DNA of 64,000 bases, from NCBI RefSeq assembly GCF_000271305.1, contig NZ_AKGD01000001.1:310001-374000 (forward strand), given 5' to 3'. A program made the position numbers and the translations under genes. Of the stretch, positions 1 through 9,252 are shown piece after piece. Each line of letters begins with the position of its first letter. Within the stretch, counting starts at the first letter, position 1. The notes beneath the pieces are model-generated. The model ran no database searches, was not told where the DNA came from, and worked only from the letters and a program-made list of their open reading frames with translations. This stretch comes from Hydrocarboniphaga effusa AP103. GTDB lineage: Bacteria; Pseudomonadota; Gammaproteobacteria; Nevskiales; Nevskiaceae.

Positions 1-96
1 CGATTCGTCAGATCGCCCCTCCGGCGCCGTGGTCCGCACACCGAAAGCGATGCCCGCCGCGCCGAAACGAGCGTGGACATCGCCGCAGCCAGAGAC

Positions 97-1170
97 TCAA
101 CGTCGCTTGTCGTGCTCGCGCCGGAAGCGCTTCTGCGCCTGATGGACCTGCTTGTCCTGCTGCTTGCGCTCGGCCATCTGCCGAGGCGAGCGCGCGAGCG
201 CCGTCAGCTCGTCGCGCAGCTTGCGGTAGCTGGCCAGGCGTTCGGCCGGCAAGCCGGCAACGACGGCGCAGCCGGGCTCGCGCTCGTGCGCGCAATCGGA
301 ATAGCGGCACTGCGCCGCGAGCGCGGCGACGTCGTCGAAGGCGTCCTTCTCCACCGATTCGCGGCCGGCCAGGCGCAGTTCGCGCAATCCCGGGGTGTCG
401 ATCAGGCAGGCTCCGCCCGGCAGCTGGCGCAGGCTGCGCACCGTGGTGGTGTGCTTGCCGGTGTCGTCGCCCTCGCGCGTCGCCTGCGTCTTCTGCACCG
501 ACACGCCGAGCAGCGCGTTCATGCAGGTCGACTTGCCGACGCCCGAGGAACCGAGCAGCACCAGCGTGGTTCCGGGCGATCGATAAGGCGCGAGCCGTCC
601 GGGCACATCGTCGTGGCGCGGATCGAGCGCGTGCACCGGCGTCGCCGGCCCGGCCAGCCTCTGGATTTCTTCGATGCGCGCGTCCACGTCCTCGCAGCGA
701 TCGGGTTTGGTCAGCAGCACCACCGGCATCAGGCCGGCGGACCTCACCGTGAGCAGATAGCGTTCGAGCCGGTTCGGGCTGTAGTCGCCGTCGAGTCCCA
801 TCACCAGCAAGGCGCAATCGGCATTGGCGACGATGCGCTGGCGCGAGCCGTCGGCCATGCCGCGCACGAGCAGGCTGGAGCGTGGCAGGCAGTGCGCGAT
901 GCGCTGCGGATCGCTGCTGCGATCGAGCACGACCCAGTCGCCGACCGACAGGCCGTCGTCCTGCTGTCGCAGCGATTGCAGCAGCGCGGGATTCATCTCG
1001 ACGCTGGCGGTTTCGAGGCCGTCATGAACGACGAAATGATGGCGATGCTGTTCGACGACGCGCGCCGGGGCGAAGGCGTCGCCGCGCAGATCGAGCGCCG
1101 CGAATTCGCGGCTGCAACGCTCGGTCCAGCCCAGCGCGGCTAGCGCGGGCGGCAATCGATTCGAAGACAT
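97..1170 (-). CDS. rsgA: Ribosome small-subunit-dependent GTPase A
   Basis: RsgA is the circularly permuted GTPase that helps late maturation of the 30S subunit. The order of motifs is diagnostic: an N-terminal OB-like part (residues 1-110), then G4 TKPD (154-157), then the P-loop GSSGVGKS (207-214), then G3 DTPG (258-261), and last a zinc knuckle with Cys288, Cys293, His295 and Cys301. I start at the ATG at 1170 (357 aa) because an upstream in-frame start would add 23 low-complexity residues that the family lacks. It stands alone; flhA lies 222 bases upstream on the same strand with no visible terminator between. Confidence 0.96.
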   Translation of the reverse strand: MSSNRLPPALAALGWTERCSREFAALDLRGDAFAPARVVEQHRHHFVVHDGLETASVEMNPALLQSLRQQDDGLSVGDWVVLDRSSDPQRIAHCLPRSSLLVRGMADGSRQRIVANADCALLVMGLDGDYSPNRLERYLLTVRSAGLMPVVLLTKPDRCEDVDARIEEIQRLAGPATPVHALDPRHDDVPGRLAPYRSPGTTLVLLGSSGVGKSTCMNALLGVSVQKTQATREGDDTGKHTTTVRSLRQLPGGACLIDTPGLRELRLAGRESVEKDAFDDVAALAAQCRYSDCAHEREPGCAVVAGLPAERLASYRKLRDELTALARSPRQMAERKQQDKQVHQAQKRFRREHDKRR

Positions 1171-1392
1171 GGGAAGTCCTGTGAAAAAGAGCGGCAGGCC
1201 GCCGCGCCGCAGTGGGCGCGGCGAAGGATTTCGAAGCACGCACCGCCGGGCCGGCAGGGACCGGCAGCGGCGGAAACGCGCGTCGAGCGCTCAGGCAAAG
1301 ACAGTCACAGGCATCAGAGGGATCGGGCGACCGTGGTGGTCGCGGGGCGCATGATGGCGAGCGGCCTGCGCCGGGTCAACGCAGGGCTTTGT

Positions 1393-3462
1393 TCAGCCGA
1401 GCGCCCCGATCAGCCGCACGCGCTTGCTCTCGGGCACTTCGTTGTACGCGAGCACGTGCAGGTCCGGCACGGTCTGGCGCGTGAAGCGCGACAGCAGCGG
1501 CCGCAGCGGGCCCGGAACCAGCAGCACGGCCGGCTGGCCGATCGCGGTCTGGCGCTGCACGCCGTCGGCGATCGACTGCTGCATGCGCTCGGCCAGGCCC
1601 GGTTCGAGCGCGAGGCTGCCGGCGTTGAGCGTGTCCTGCAGCAGGCGCTCCAGCTGCGGGGCCAGCGTGTAGGCCGGCAGTTCGGCGTCCATGCCGTTGA
1701 TGTCCTGCACGATCTGGCGCCCGAGCGTGACGCGGACGGCCGAGGCGAGCGCGACCGGATCGTGGCTCTTGGGCGCCACTTCGGCGAGCGCCTCGGCAAT
1801 GCTGCGAAACGCGCGGATCGGCACGCGGTCGGCCAGCAGGCTCTTGAGCACCTTGACGAACACCGCCATCGGCAGGGTCTTGGGCACGAGGTCTTCGGCG
1901 AGCTTGGGTGAGGCCTTGGCGAGATTGCTCAGCAGCGCCTGCGCCTCGTCATGGCCGAACAGGTCCGAGGCATGCTGGCCGATCAGGTGCGACAGATGGG
2001 TGGCGACGACGGTGGCCGGATCGACGACCGTGTAGCCCATCGACTGCGCATGATCACGCGCCCCGCGTTCGATCCAGGTGGCGTCGAGTCCGAAGGTCGG
2101 ATCCTTGGCCGCGATGCCGGGGATGGTGCCGAGCGCGCGGCCGGAATCGAGCGCCATGAACTTGTCCGCATGCACCGAGCCGCTCGCCAGCGGCACGCCG
2201 TTGAGCGTGACGCGATAGGCGTTCGGCGACAGCTCGAGGTTGTCGCGGATGTGCACGGGCGGAATCAGAAAGCCCAGGTCCTGCGTGAGCTTCTTGCGCA
2301 CGCCCTTGATGCGCGCCATCAGCTCGCCGCCCTGCTTGGCGTCGACGAGCGGAATCAGCCGGTAGCCCACTTCGAGCCCGAGCGCGTCTTCGGGCGCGAC
2401 GTCCTCCCAGCTCAGCTCGGGCAGCTTGCTCGGCGCCGGCAGCGCTTCCTGCGTCTTCCTGGCTTCGGTCGCCTGCTGCTTGCGTCGGGACAGCCTGAAC
2501 GCGAGGTAGCCGCAGCCCGCCGCGAGGCTCAGGAACACCAGGTTCGGCATGCCCGGAATGATGCCGAGCAGCGCGAGCACCGCGGCGGCGATTCCAAGTG
2601 CCTTGGCCTGGCCGAAGATCTGCGCGGCGAGCTGCTGGCCCATGTCCTGGGCCTTGGACATGCGCGTGACGAGCACCGCGACCGCGGTCGACAGCAGCAG
2701 CGCCGGAATCTGCGCCACCAGGCCGTCGCCGATCGTCAGCAAGGTGTAGTTCCTGGCCGCCTCACCGATCGGCAGATCGTGCTCCATCGTGCCGATCAGC
2801 AGTCCGCCGATGATGTTGATGACGAGCACGAGCAGGCCGGCGATGGCGTCGCCGCGTACGAACTTGCTGGCGCCGTCCATCGAGCCGTAGAAGTCGGCTT
2901 CCTCGCGCACGTCCTCGCGACGGGCTTTCGCCTCCTCGCGCGTCAACAAACCGGCGTTGAGGTCGGCGTCGATCGCCATCTGCTTGCCGGGCAGCGCGTC
3001 GAGCACGAAGCGGGCCGAGACTTCCGACACGCGCTCGGCGCCCTTGGTGACGACGACGAAATTGATGATCGTGAGGATGATGAACACGATGAAACCCACT
3101 GTGTAATGTCCGCCGATCACGAAGTTGCCGAAGGCTTCGATCACCTTGCCGGCCGCGTGCGAGCCTTCGTGCCCGTGCAGCAGCACCACGCGCGTCGAAG
3201 CCACGTTGAGCGCGAGCCGCAACAGGGTCACGCCGAGCAGTACGGTCGGGAACGCCGAGAACTCCAGCGGCCGCATCACGTAGATGACCGCGAGCAGGAT
3301 CACGATCGACAGCGCGATGTTGAAGGTGAACAGCAGATCGAGCGCGAACGGGGCCAGCGGCACCACCATCATGCCGAGGATCGCGAGCAGTACGAGCGGA
3401 GCGCCGAGGCCCTTGGAGGCGCCGCCGCGCAGGAGCGAGAGGAAGGAGGTCGGGTTGTTCAC
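1393..3462 (-). CDS. flhA: Flagellar export gate protein FlhA
   Basis: FlhA is the inner-membrane export-gate component of the flagellar type III secretion system. About eight hydrophobic segments fill the first 330 residues, with the FHIPEP-type signature RLALNVASTRVV and the charged cytoplasmic loop GERVSEV-like region; the C-terminal cytoplasmic half ends near RVRLIGALG. I chose the GTG at 3462 (689 aa), which matches the usual family length; another GTG at 3516 would add 18 Arg-rich residues. No flhB, flhF or other flagellar gene lies beside it: the neighbour downstream is rsgA and upstream is a divergent membrane gene. The isolation is unusual, because flhA normally sits in a flagellar cluster. 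Confidence 0.95.
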   Translation of the reverse strand: MNNPTSFLSLLRGGASKGLGAPLVLLAILGMMVVPLAPFALDLLFTFNIALSIVILLAVIYVMRPLEFSAFPTVLLGVTLLRLALNVASTRVVLLHGHEGSHAAGKVIEAFGNFVIGGHYTVGFIVFIILTIINFVVVTKGAERVSEVSARFVLDALPGKQMAIDADLNAGLLTREEAKARREDVREEADFYGSMDGASKFVRGDAIAGLLVLVINIIGGLLIGTMEHDLPIGEAARNYTLLTIGDGLVAQIPALLLSTAVAVLVTRMSKAQDMGQQLAAQIFGQAKALGIAAAVLALLGIIPGMPNLVFLSLAAGCGYLAFRLSRRKQQATEARKTQEALPAPSKLPELSWEDVAPEDALGLEVGYRLIPLVDAKQGGELMARIKGVRKKLTQDLGFLIPPVHIRDNLELSPNAYRVTLNGVPLASGSVHADKFMALDSGRALGTIPGIAAKDPTFGLDATWIERGARDHAQSMGYTVVDPATVVATHLSHLIGQHASDLFGHDEAQALLSNLAKASPKLAEDLVPKTLPMAVFVKVLKSLLADRVPIRAFRSIAEALAEVAPKSHDPVALASAVRVTLGRQIVQDINGMDAELPAYTLAPQLERLLQDTLNAGSLALEPGLAERMQQSIADGVQRQTAIGQPAVLLVPGPLRPLLSRFTRQTVPDLHVLAYNEVPESKRVRLIGALG

Positions 3463-3745
3463 GCCGCTGCCGTACAAGCGGCGTGCCCGCGCTCTCACCC
3501 GAGCGCGGATCGACACGAACGGCCGACCTCGATCGGCGGCATCGATTCCGGTTTTTTCCTACAGCGGCATGCGACGCACGTCCGTCTCGCCGCATGGCGA
3601 GCGGGCATCTTTTGGGCGCAGACTTTCAGTGGCCTCTTCCGACGCGAGCCTTGCAGCCATGTCGAGCTTCCAAGCGAATCTTCTGCCGATGTCGCGCAGC
3701 CACAGCAGGCCATCGGGCGCGTGCATCGTCGCCGCCTGAGCCTCG

Positions 3746-4180
3746 ATGAAACGCCTGCTGCTCTCCACCCTGCTCTGCTTCGCAGCGGCCGAACTTTATT
3801 TCATCGTCAGCTCGGTCACGGTCGGCCACGGCGACATCTCACGCCTGGCGCTCATTCCGTTCGCCGGCGCGATGATGACCACAGGCTGCGTCGCGGCCTA
3901 CCTGCTCGGTGCCCTGCTGCTGCGAATCTGGCCCAGGCTGCCGGCAACGCCGGCTTTCATTCTTTCGGGCGGCACCATCGGCCTGCTGATCTTCCTGCTC
4001 TGCATCTGGTGGCACCTGAGCATCGAATCGACCGTGCCGATGTTCTCGCTGATGCGATACGTCGTCTCCGGAGTCTGCTGGGGCACGCTCTATGCCGGCT
4101 GTGCGCTGCTGGCCCGGCACTGGGTTCCGCCGCCGGAGCCGGCGCCTGGCAAGCTCAAACCAGCGCTGCGCGGTTCCTGA
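3746..4180 (+). CDS. Small integral membrane protein, unknown function
   Basis: A 144-residue protein with four hydrophobic segments (about residues 5-25, 34-60, 70-88 and 105-125) and a proline-rich cytoplasmic tail. I do not recognise a family. It starts divergently from flhA after 283 non-coding bases and lies 43 bases before a glutathione transferase gene on the same strand. There are no charged or catalytic motifs that suggest a reaction. Confidence 0.7.
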   Translation: MKRLLLSTLLCFAAAELYFIVSSVTVGHGDISRLALIPFAGAMMTTGCVAAYLLGALLLRIWPRLPATPAFILSGGTIGLLIFLLCIWWHLSIESTVPMFSLMRYVVSGVCWGTLYAGCALLARHWVPPPEPAPGKLKPALRGS

Positions 4181-4223
4181 GCGGCTGTTACGGTAGCGAC
4201 CCGAACGCAGACGGACCGCCACC

Positions 4224-4919
4224 GTGACCGAGCCTCGCTACGCGCTCCACATCGCCAACAAGAACTACTCGTCCTGGTCGCTGCGCCCGTGGCTGCTGAT
4301 GCGCGAACTCGGCATCGGCTTCGACGAGCACCTGGCCCCGTTTTCGCCGGGCTCGAACTGGGACGAATTCCGCCGCTTCTCGCCGACCGGCAAGGTGCCT
4401 TGCCTCGTCGATGGCGGCACCGTGGTCTGGGATTCGCTAGCCATCACCGAGTACCTCGCCGAGCGCCACGCCGGCGTCTGGCCAACCGACGCCGCCGCCC
4501 GCGCCTGGGCCCGCTGCGCCGCGGCCGAAATGCACTCGGGCTTCGGCGAGCTGCGCAATCAATGCACGATGAACTGCGGCATCCGCGTGCGCCTGCACGC
4601 GATCTCGCCGGCGCTGCAGAAGGACCTCAGCCGCATCGACGAACTCTGGAACCAGGGGCTGGACCGATTCGGCGGACCGTTCCTGGCCGGCGAGAAGTTC
4701 AGCGCCGTCGATGCGTTTTACGGTCCTGTCGCGTTTCGCGTGCAGACTTACGCACTGGCGCTGAGCCCGGCCGCGCAGGCTTATGCGGATCGCCTGCTCG
4801 CGCTACCGGCGATGCGTGACTGGTACACAGCCGGCCTCGCCGAGACCTGGCGCGAAGCGGATCACGAGGCGGAGGCACGCAGTGTCGGCGTCTGGCTGCA
4901 GGACTTGCGTGCCGTTTAG
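4224..4919 (+). CDS. Glutathione S-transferase family protein
   Basis: A 231-residue cytosolic GST. The N-terminal thioredoxin-like half has NYSSWSLRPWLL at the usual glutathione-site turn, then the cis-proline segment GKVPCLV and the DSLAITEYL helix start that binds the gamma-glutamyl group. The C-terminal half is all-helical with the D-containing N-capping segment SAVDAFYGP. The NKNYSSWS start is typical of a bacterial GST subgroup of unknown substrate. A second, different GST follows at 5279. Confidence 0.88.
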   Translation: MTEPRYALHIANKNYSSWSLRPWLLMRELGIGFDEHLAPFSPGSNWDEFRRFSPTGKVPCLVDGGTVVWDSLAITEYLAERHAGVWPTDAAARAWARCAAAEMHSGFGELRNQCTMNCGIRVRLHAISPALQKDLSRIDELWNQGLDRFGGPFLAGEKFSAVDAFYGPVAFRVQTYALALSPAAQAYADRLLALPAMRDWYTAGLAETWREADHEAEARSVGVWLQDLRAV

Positions 4920-4974
4920 TATCCAGCCCAGCCCGAAACGGCTTTTCTCTGGCAGAACCCGCATGGAGCCCCCG

Positions 4975-5229
4975 ATGAACCGGCAGCTCGTCATCCTCAC
5001 AGCGCTCTTCGCCTGCGGATTGCTCGGTGCCTGCGCAACGCAGCCCAAGACCTCCGATTCGTTGAGCGCGCTCGAAGTGGAGCAAGGCTGGAACGGCTCG
5101 CGCTGCGTCAACGCCGACCTCGACGTGCCTTCTCCAGAAGGAACCCGCTTCGTTCTGCGGCGAGCCCTGGGATGCATCTTCCCGACCAGCGGGGATCGTG
5201 AAACCACTCGCGAAGCGGCTGCGCTTTGA
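4975..5229 (+). CDS. Small lipoprotein
   Basis: An 84-residue protein with a signal peptide and lipobox LLGAC, so Cys20 would be lipidated and the product anchored in the membrane. The mature part is short and polar with two further cysteines, Cys43 and Cys66, which could pair. I prefer the ATG at 4975 over one at 4963 because it gives the cleaner signal peptide. No family is recognised. Confidence 0.65.
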   Translation: MNRQLVILTALFACGLLGACATQPKTSDSLSALEVEQGWNGSRCVNADLDVPSPEGTRFVLRRALGCIFPTSGDRETTREAAAL

Positions 5230-5278
5230 GGCTGCACCCTCGCCCGCGCATCGAGTTGAATTGAATCGAGTTGAAACC

Positions 5279-5914
5279 ATGAGCCCAAGCGACCGCCGCG
5301 TCATCTTCTATCACGCACCGCAAAGCCGCTCGGCCGGCGTGCGCGCCCTGCTCGAGGAGCTCGGCGCCGACTACGAACTGCACGCGCTCAACCTCAAGAC
5401 CGGGCAGACGCGCGAGCCGGCGTATCTCGCGATCAACCCGATGGGCAAGGTGCCCGCGATCGTGCACCTGGGTTCGCTGATCACCGAGCAGTCGGCGATC
5501 TACCAGTACCTCGCCGACCTTTATCCAGAAGCCGGCCTCGCGCCGCAGATGGGCGATCCGCTGCGCGGGCCGTTCCTGCGCTGGCTCGCGTTCTACGGCT
5601 CCTCGTTCGAGCCCGCGGTGACCGACAAGGCGATGAAGCGCGATCCGGCGCCGCCGTCGATGTGCCCCTACGGCGACTTCGACACCATGATGGCGACCAT
5701 CGAAGCGCAGCTCTCGGCAGGGCCTTACATCCTCGGCGACCGCTTTACCTCGGCCGACGTGCTGTGGGGGCTCGCACTCAAGTGGATGCTCGGCTTCGGT
5801 CTCGTCGACGGCACGCCGGTGGTCAAGGCCTATGTCGAGCGTATCGGTTCGCGGCCGAAGATCGTCGCGGCCGCCAAGGCCGATGCAGAGCTCGCGGCGG
5901 CGCAGCAAGCCTAG
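5279..5914 (+). CDS. Glutathione S-transferase family protein
   Basis: A 211-residue GST. It has the Ser-type active-site segment FYHAPQSRSAGVRALL, the cis-proline motif GKVPAIV and the TEQSAIYQYLADLYP glutathione-binding helix, followed by the helical domain with TSADVLWG as N-capping box. The ATG at 5279 is preceded by a short TTGAA-rich repeat (about 5253-5275). It is not a duplicate of the GST at 4224: the two differ in subgroup, so they probably act on different electrophiles. Confidence 0.88.
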   Translation: MSPSDRRVIFYHAPQSRSAGVRALLEELGADYELHALNLKTGQTREPAYLAINPMGKVPAIVHLGSLITEQSAIYQYLADLYPEAGLAPQMGDPLRGPFLRWLAFYGSSFEPAVTDKAMKRDPAPPSMCPYGDFDTMMATIEAQLSAGPYILGDRFTSADVLWGLALKWMLGFGLVDGTPVVKAYVERIGSRPKIVAAAKADAELAAAQQA

Positions 5915-6097
5915 GCGCTTCGGCGCCAGGTGCGTCCGCCGAGAGTAAGCGCCGATGGTGCCACGTCGTGAATCCAGGCGGGTCTTGGCCTGCGTGCGAG
6001 CGGCCCCGCCCTATCGGCTTGGCAACCGGTCGCGCACGGGCAACGACGCTTGCGCTTTCCGTGGCAAGCTTGGCGGCTGTCGCCACTTTCGAAACTC

Positions 6098-6865
6098 GTG
6101 AATCCGAAACCGTCTTCTCCGGTACTGCAGGTGTCAGGCCTCGGCAAGCGATATGGTGAGCGCGCGGCCGTCTCGGACGTGTCGTTCGAGGTCGGGCGCA
6201 ACGAGATCGTGGGCCTACTGGGTCCGAATGGCGCCGGCAAGACGACGACCCTCAACATGGTGCTCGGGGTGCTCGAACCGAGCGCCGGACGCATCCTGAT
6301 CGAAGGGTTCGACGTGCAGCGCCAGCGCCGCAAGGCGCTCGAACGAACCAATTTCGCGGCCGTCTATGCGCCGCTGCCGGGCAATCTCACGGTCTACGAG
6401 AACCTGCGTTTTTTCGGCCTGCTCTATGCAGTGCGCAATCTCGCCCGGCGCATCGAGACACTGATCGAGCAGTTCGACCTCGTGCGCTTCCGTGACACGC
6501 GCTGTGGCGTGCTGTCGTCGGGGGAGCAGACTCGCGTCTGCCTGGCCAAGGCCATGCTCAACATGCCGCAATTGCTGCTGCTCGACGAGCCTACGGCCTC
6601 GCTCGATCCGGCCACCGCGCGCGACATCCGCGCGCAGATCAAGGCCATCGCCACTCACGGCAGCGGCGGAATCCTGTGGACCTCGCACAACATGCTCGAG
6701 GTGCAGGAAGTCTGTGATCGCGTGCTGTTCCTGTCGCGCGGACGCATCCTGCTCCAGGGCGATCCGCGCACGCTGCCGCAGCAGCATGGCGAAGCCACGC
6801 TCGACGATCTGTTCGTGAAGCTCGCGCACGCGAACGCCGCGCAAAACGCAGAGGGCACCGAATGA
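6098..6865 (+). CDS. ABC transporter ATP-binding protein
   Basis: The nucleotide-binding subunit of an ABC exporter. Walker A GPNGAGKT, signature-like LSSGEQTR, Walker B LLLLDEP and the switch histidine SHNM are all visible. The signature motif reads SSGEQ rather than SGGQ, as in several ABC-2 exporters. I use the GTG at 6098; a TTG at 6050 is the other option. The stop overlaps the permease start by four bases (ATGA), so the two are translationally coupled. Confidence 0.92.
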   Translation: MNPKPSSPVLQVSGLGKRYGERAAVSDVSFEVGRNEIVGLLGPNGAGKTTTLNMVLGVLEPSAGRILIEGFDVQRQRRKALERTNFAAVYAPLPGNLTVYENLRFFGLLYAVRNLARRIETLIEQFDLVRFRDTRCGVLSSGEQTRVCLAKAMLNMPQLLLLDEPTASLDPATARDIRAQIKAIATHGSGGILWTSHNMLEVQEVCDRVLFLSRGRILLQGDPRTLPQQHGEATLDDLFVKLAHANAAQNAEGTE

Positions 6866-7665
6866 GTTGGAGCGGAACCTGGGGCATCGTGCTGCGACAG
6901 TTCTATCTCATGCGCGGCAGCCCGACGCGCCTGCTGCCGATGTTCGCCTGGGTGGCGATCGACATCGTGCTGTGGGGCTACATCACGCGCTATCTCGACA
7001 CGCTCACGCAGGCGGGCGGTGCGCTGCTGCCGTCCCTGCTCGGGGCGGTGCTGCTATGGGATCTGTTCTCGCGCGTGATGCAGGGCATCACCACCTCGTT
7101 CCTCGAGGACGTGTGGTCGCGCAATTTCCTCAACCTGTTCGCCTCGCCGCTGTCGGTGACCGATTACGTCGCCGGCCTGGTGCTCACGAGCCTGATCGGC
7201 AGCGCCATCGGGCTGATCGTCATGCTGGTGCTCGCAATGGGCATCTTCGACCTGTCATTCGTAAGCTACGGGCTGCTGCTGATTCCGTTCCTGCTCGTGC
7301 TGTTCCTGTTCGGTATCGCGCTCGGCATCTTCGCGAGCGCCATGGTGCTGCGGCTCGGCCCGGCCTCCGAATGGCTGGTCTGGCCGATTCCGGCGCTGCT
7401 GTCTCCGTTCGCGGGCGTGTTCTATCCGCTGTCGACCCTACCGGGCTGGATGCAGGCGGTCGGCCACGCGCTGCCGCCTTCGTACGTGTTCGAAGGCATG
7501 CGCTCGATCGTCGCGGGTCAGCCTTTCGAGGCTCATACGCTGCTCTGGGGACTCGGACTGGCGGTCGGCCAGATCCTGCTCGCGGCAGTCTGCTTCAAAT
7601 GGGTGTTCCGCTACTCGATCCGCAGCGGCCTGCTTGCCCGCTACAGCGCCGAAAGCGTCGCCTGA
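6862..7665 (+). CDS. ABC-2 type transporter permease
   Basis: A 267-residue inner-membrane permease with six hydrophobic segments and the ABC-2 layout, including the FAGVFYPLSTLPGWMQ segment before the last helices that is typical of NodJ/DrrB-like exporters. It forms a half-transporter pair with the ATPase immediately upstream. The substrate cannot be read from sequence. Confidence 0.9.
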   Translation: MSWSGTWGIVLRQFYLMRGSPTRLLPMFAWVAIDIVLWGYITRYLDTLTQAGGALLPSLLGAVLLWDLFSRVMQGITTSFLEDVWSRNFLNLFASPLSVTDYVAGLVLTSLIGSAIGLIVMLVLAMGIFDLSFVSYGLLLIPFLLVLFLFGIALGIFASAMVLRLGPASEWLVWPIPALLSPFAGVFYPLSTLPGWMQAVGHALPPSYVFEGMRSIVAGQPFEAHTLLWGLGLAVGQILLAAVCFKWVFRYSIRSGLLARYSAESVA

Positions 7666-7733
7666 GCGGCGCATCCGGCGGCCCGATCCCTTCGCTAACC
7701 GCCAGGCCGGGTTCGAGGCGTTAAAGTGTGTGC

Positions 7734-9230
7734 ATGGACACCACCACCGCCATCACCCTGGACTCGCTGGAATTCACCAACCGCTTCGCCCGGCTCGACG
7801 GCCCGTTCCACGCCCAGGTGGAGCCGCAGCCGCTGTCCGAGGTCCGCCTGCTGCACCTCAACGCCCAGCTTGCCGGACAGCTCGGGCTCGATGCGGGTGC
7901 GGCCGCGCGAGACCCGGACTTCGTCGCGGCAATGGCCGGCAATCGCAAGATCGTCGGCGGCGCTTATGTGGCGAGCGTTTACGCGGGCCATCAGTTCGGT
8001 ACGCTGGTTCCGCAGCTCGGCGACGGTCGGGCCAACCTGATCGGCGAGGTTCTCACGCCGTCTGGCGAGCAGTTCGAACTGCAGCTCAAAGGCTCGGGGC
8101 AGACGCCATTCTCGCGCTTCGCCGATGGCCGGGCGGTGCTGCGTTCGAGCATTCGCGAATACCTCTGCAGCGAGGCCATGCACGCGCTCGGCATTCCGAC
8201 CACGCGGGCGCTGTCGCTGGTCGGGGCGAGCGATCCGGTGCAGCGCGAACGCTTCGAGCGCGCGGCGGTGGTCTGCCGCGTGGCCCCGAGCTTCGTGCGC
8301 TTCGGGCACTTCGAGTATTTCTACTTCCGCAATCGACACGAGGAGATTCGCCAGCTCGCCGATCATGTGATCGAGGCGCACTACCCGCATCTGGCCGGCT
8401 TCCCCGAGCGCTACGCGGCCTGGCTCAGCGAGATCGTGCAGCGCACCGCCAGGCTGATGGCGCAATGGCAGTCGGTGGGCTTCTGCCACGGCGTCATGAA
8501 CACCGACAACATGAGCGTGCTGGGCCTGACGATCGATTACGGCCCGTACGGCTTTCTCGACGGTTTCGACGCGCACCATATCTGCAATCACAGCGATGAA
8601 GGCGGCCGCTACGCCTATGATCGCCAGCCGGTGATCGGCCAGTGGAATTGCAGCAAGCTGCTGCAGGCCACGCTGCCCTTGCTGCATGAAGACCCGGACC
8701 AGTCCGTCGAAATCGCCAACGCGATCCTCACGCGCTATCCGGCCGATTACATGAACCAGATGATGAGCCTCTGGCGGCGCAAGCTCGGGCTCGTCAGCGA
8801 GCAGGAAGAAGACCGCGAGCTCATCAACCGTTTCCTGAACCTGCTCGACAAGGGCAAGAGCGATTTCACGCGCACGTTCCGCGCGCTGTCGAATCTGCGC
8901 GACGGCGACGACAAGCCGGCGATGCGCGACGAGCTGCTCGACCAGGCCGCGTTCGACGCCTGGCTGCCGGATTATCGCGCCCGCCTCGCGCAGGACGGCC
9001 AGCCCGAGGCCGAGCGCCAGCAGGCGATGCGGGCCGTCAATCCGAAATACGTGCTGCGCAATCACCTGGCGCAGGCGGCGATCGAAAAGGCCGAAGCCAG
9101 CGACGCGAGCGAGATCGATCGCCTGTTCCGCGTGCTGCAGCGCCCGTACGACGAACAGCCCGAATTCGACGCGTATGCAGCCGAGCCGCCTCCCGAAGCG
9201 CGCCACATCAGCGTGAGCTGCTCGTCCTGA
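7734..9230 (+). CDS. selO: Protein adenylyltransferase SelO (YdiU/UPF0061)
   Basis: SelO is a pseudokinase-fold enzyme that transfers AMP to Ser, Thr or Tyr of target proteins and is linked to redox homeostasis. Seen here: GHQFG, the KGSGQTPFSRFADGRAVLR nucleotide-binding stretch, GFCHGVMNTDNMSVLG with the metal-binding Asn, and TIDYGPYGFLD with the catalytic Asp. The protein ends in CSS, the conserved redox-active C-terminus of the family. ATG at 7734 chosen (498 aa); a GTG lies two codons earlier. Confidence 0.96.
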   Translation: MDTTTAITLDSLEFTNRFARLDGPFHAQVEPQPLSEVRLLHLNAQLAGQLGLDAGAAARDPDFVAAMAGNRKIVGGAYVASVYAGHQFGTLVPQLGDGRANLIGEVLTPSGEQFELQLKGSGQTPFSRFADGRAVLRSSIREYLCSEAMHALGIPTTRALSLVGASDPVQRERFERAAVVCRVAPSFVRFGHFEYFYFRNRHEEIRQLADHVIEAHYPHLAGFPERYAAWLSEIVQRTARLMAQWQSVGFCHGVMNTDNMSVLGLTIDYGPYGFLDGFDAHHICNHSDEGGRYAYDRQPVIGQWNCSKLLQATLPLLHEDPDQSVEIANAILTRYPADYMNQMMSLWRRKLGLVSEQEEDRELINRFLNLLDKGKSDFTRTFRALSNLRDGDDKPAMRDELLDQAAFDAWLPDYRARLAQDGQPEAERQQAMRAVNPKYVLRNHLAQAAIEKAEASDASEIDRLFRVLQRPYDEQPEFDAYAAEPPPEARHISVSCSS

Positions 9231-9252
9231 CCCGAATCGCGAGGAGAACGCC

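Noticed and set aside
1951..4227. 758-codon open frame opposite flhA
   Set aside because: High-GC shadow: Arg/His/Gln-rich translation, no ribosome site, and the other strand is clearly flhA.
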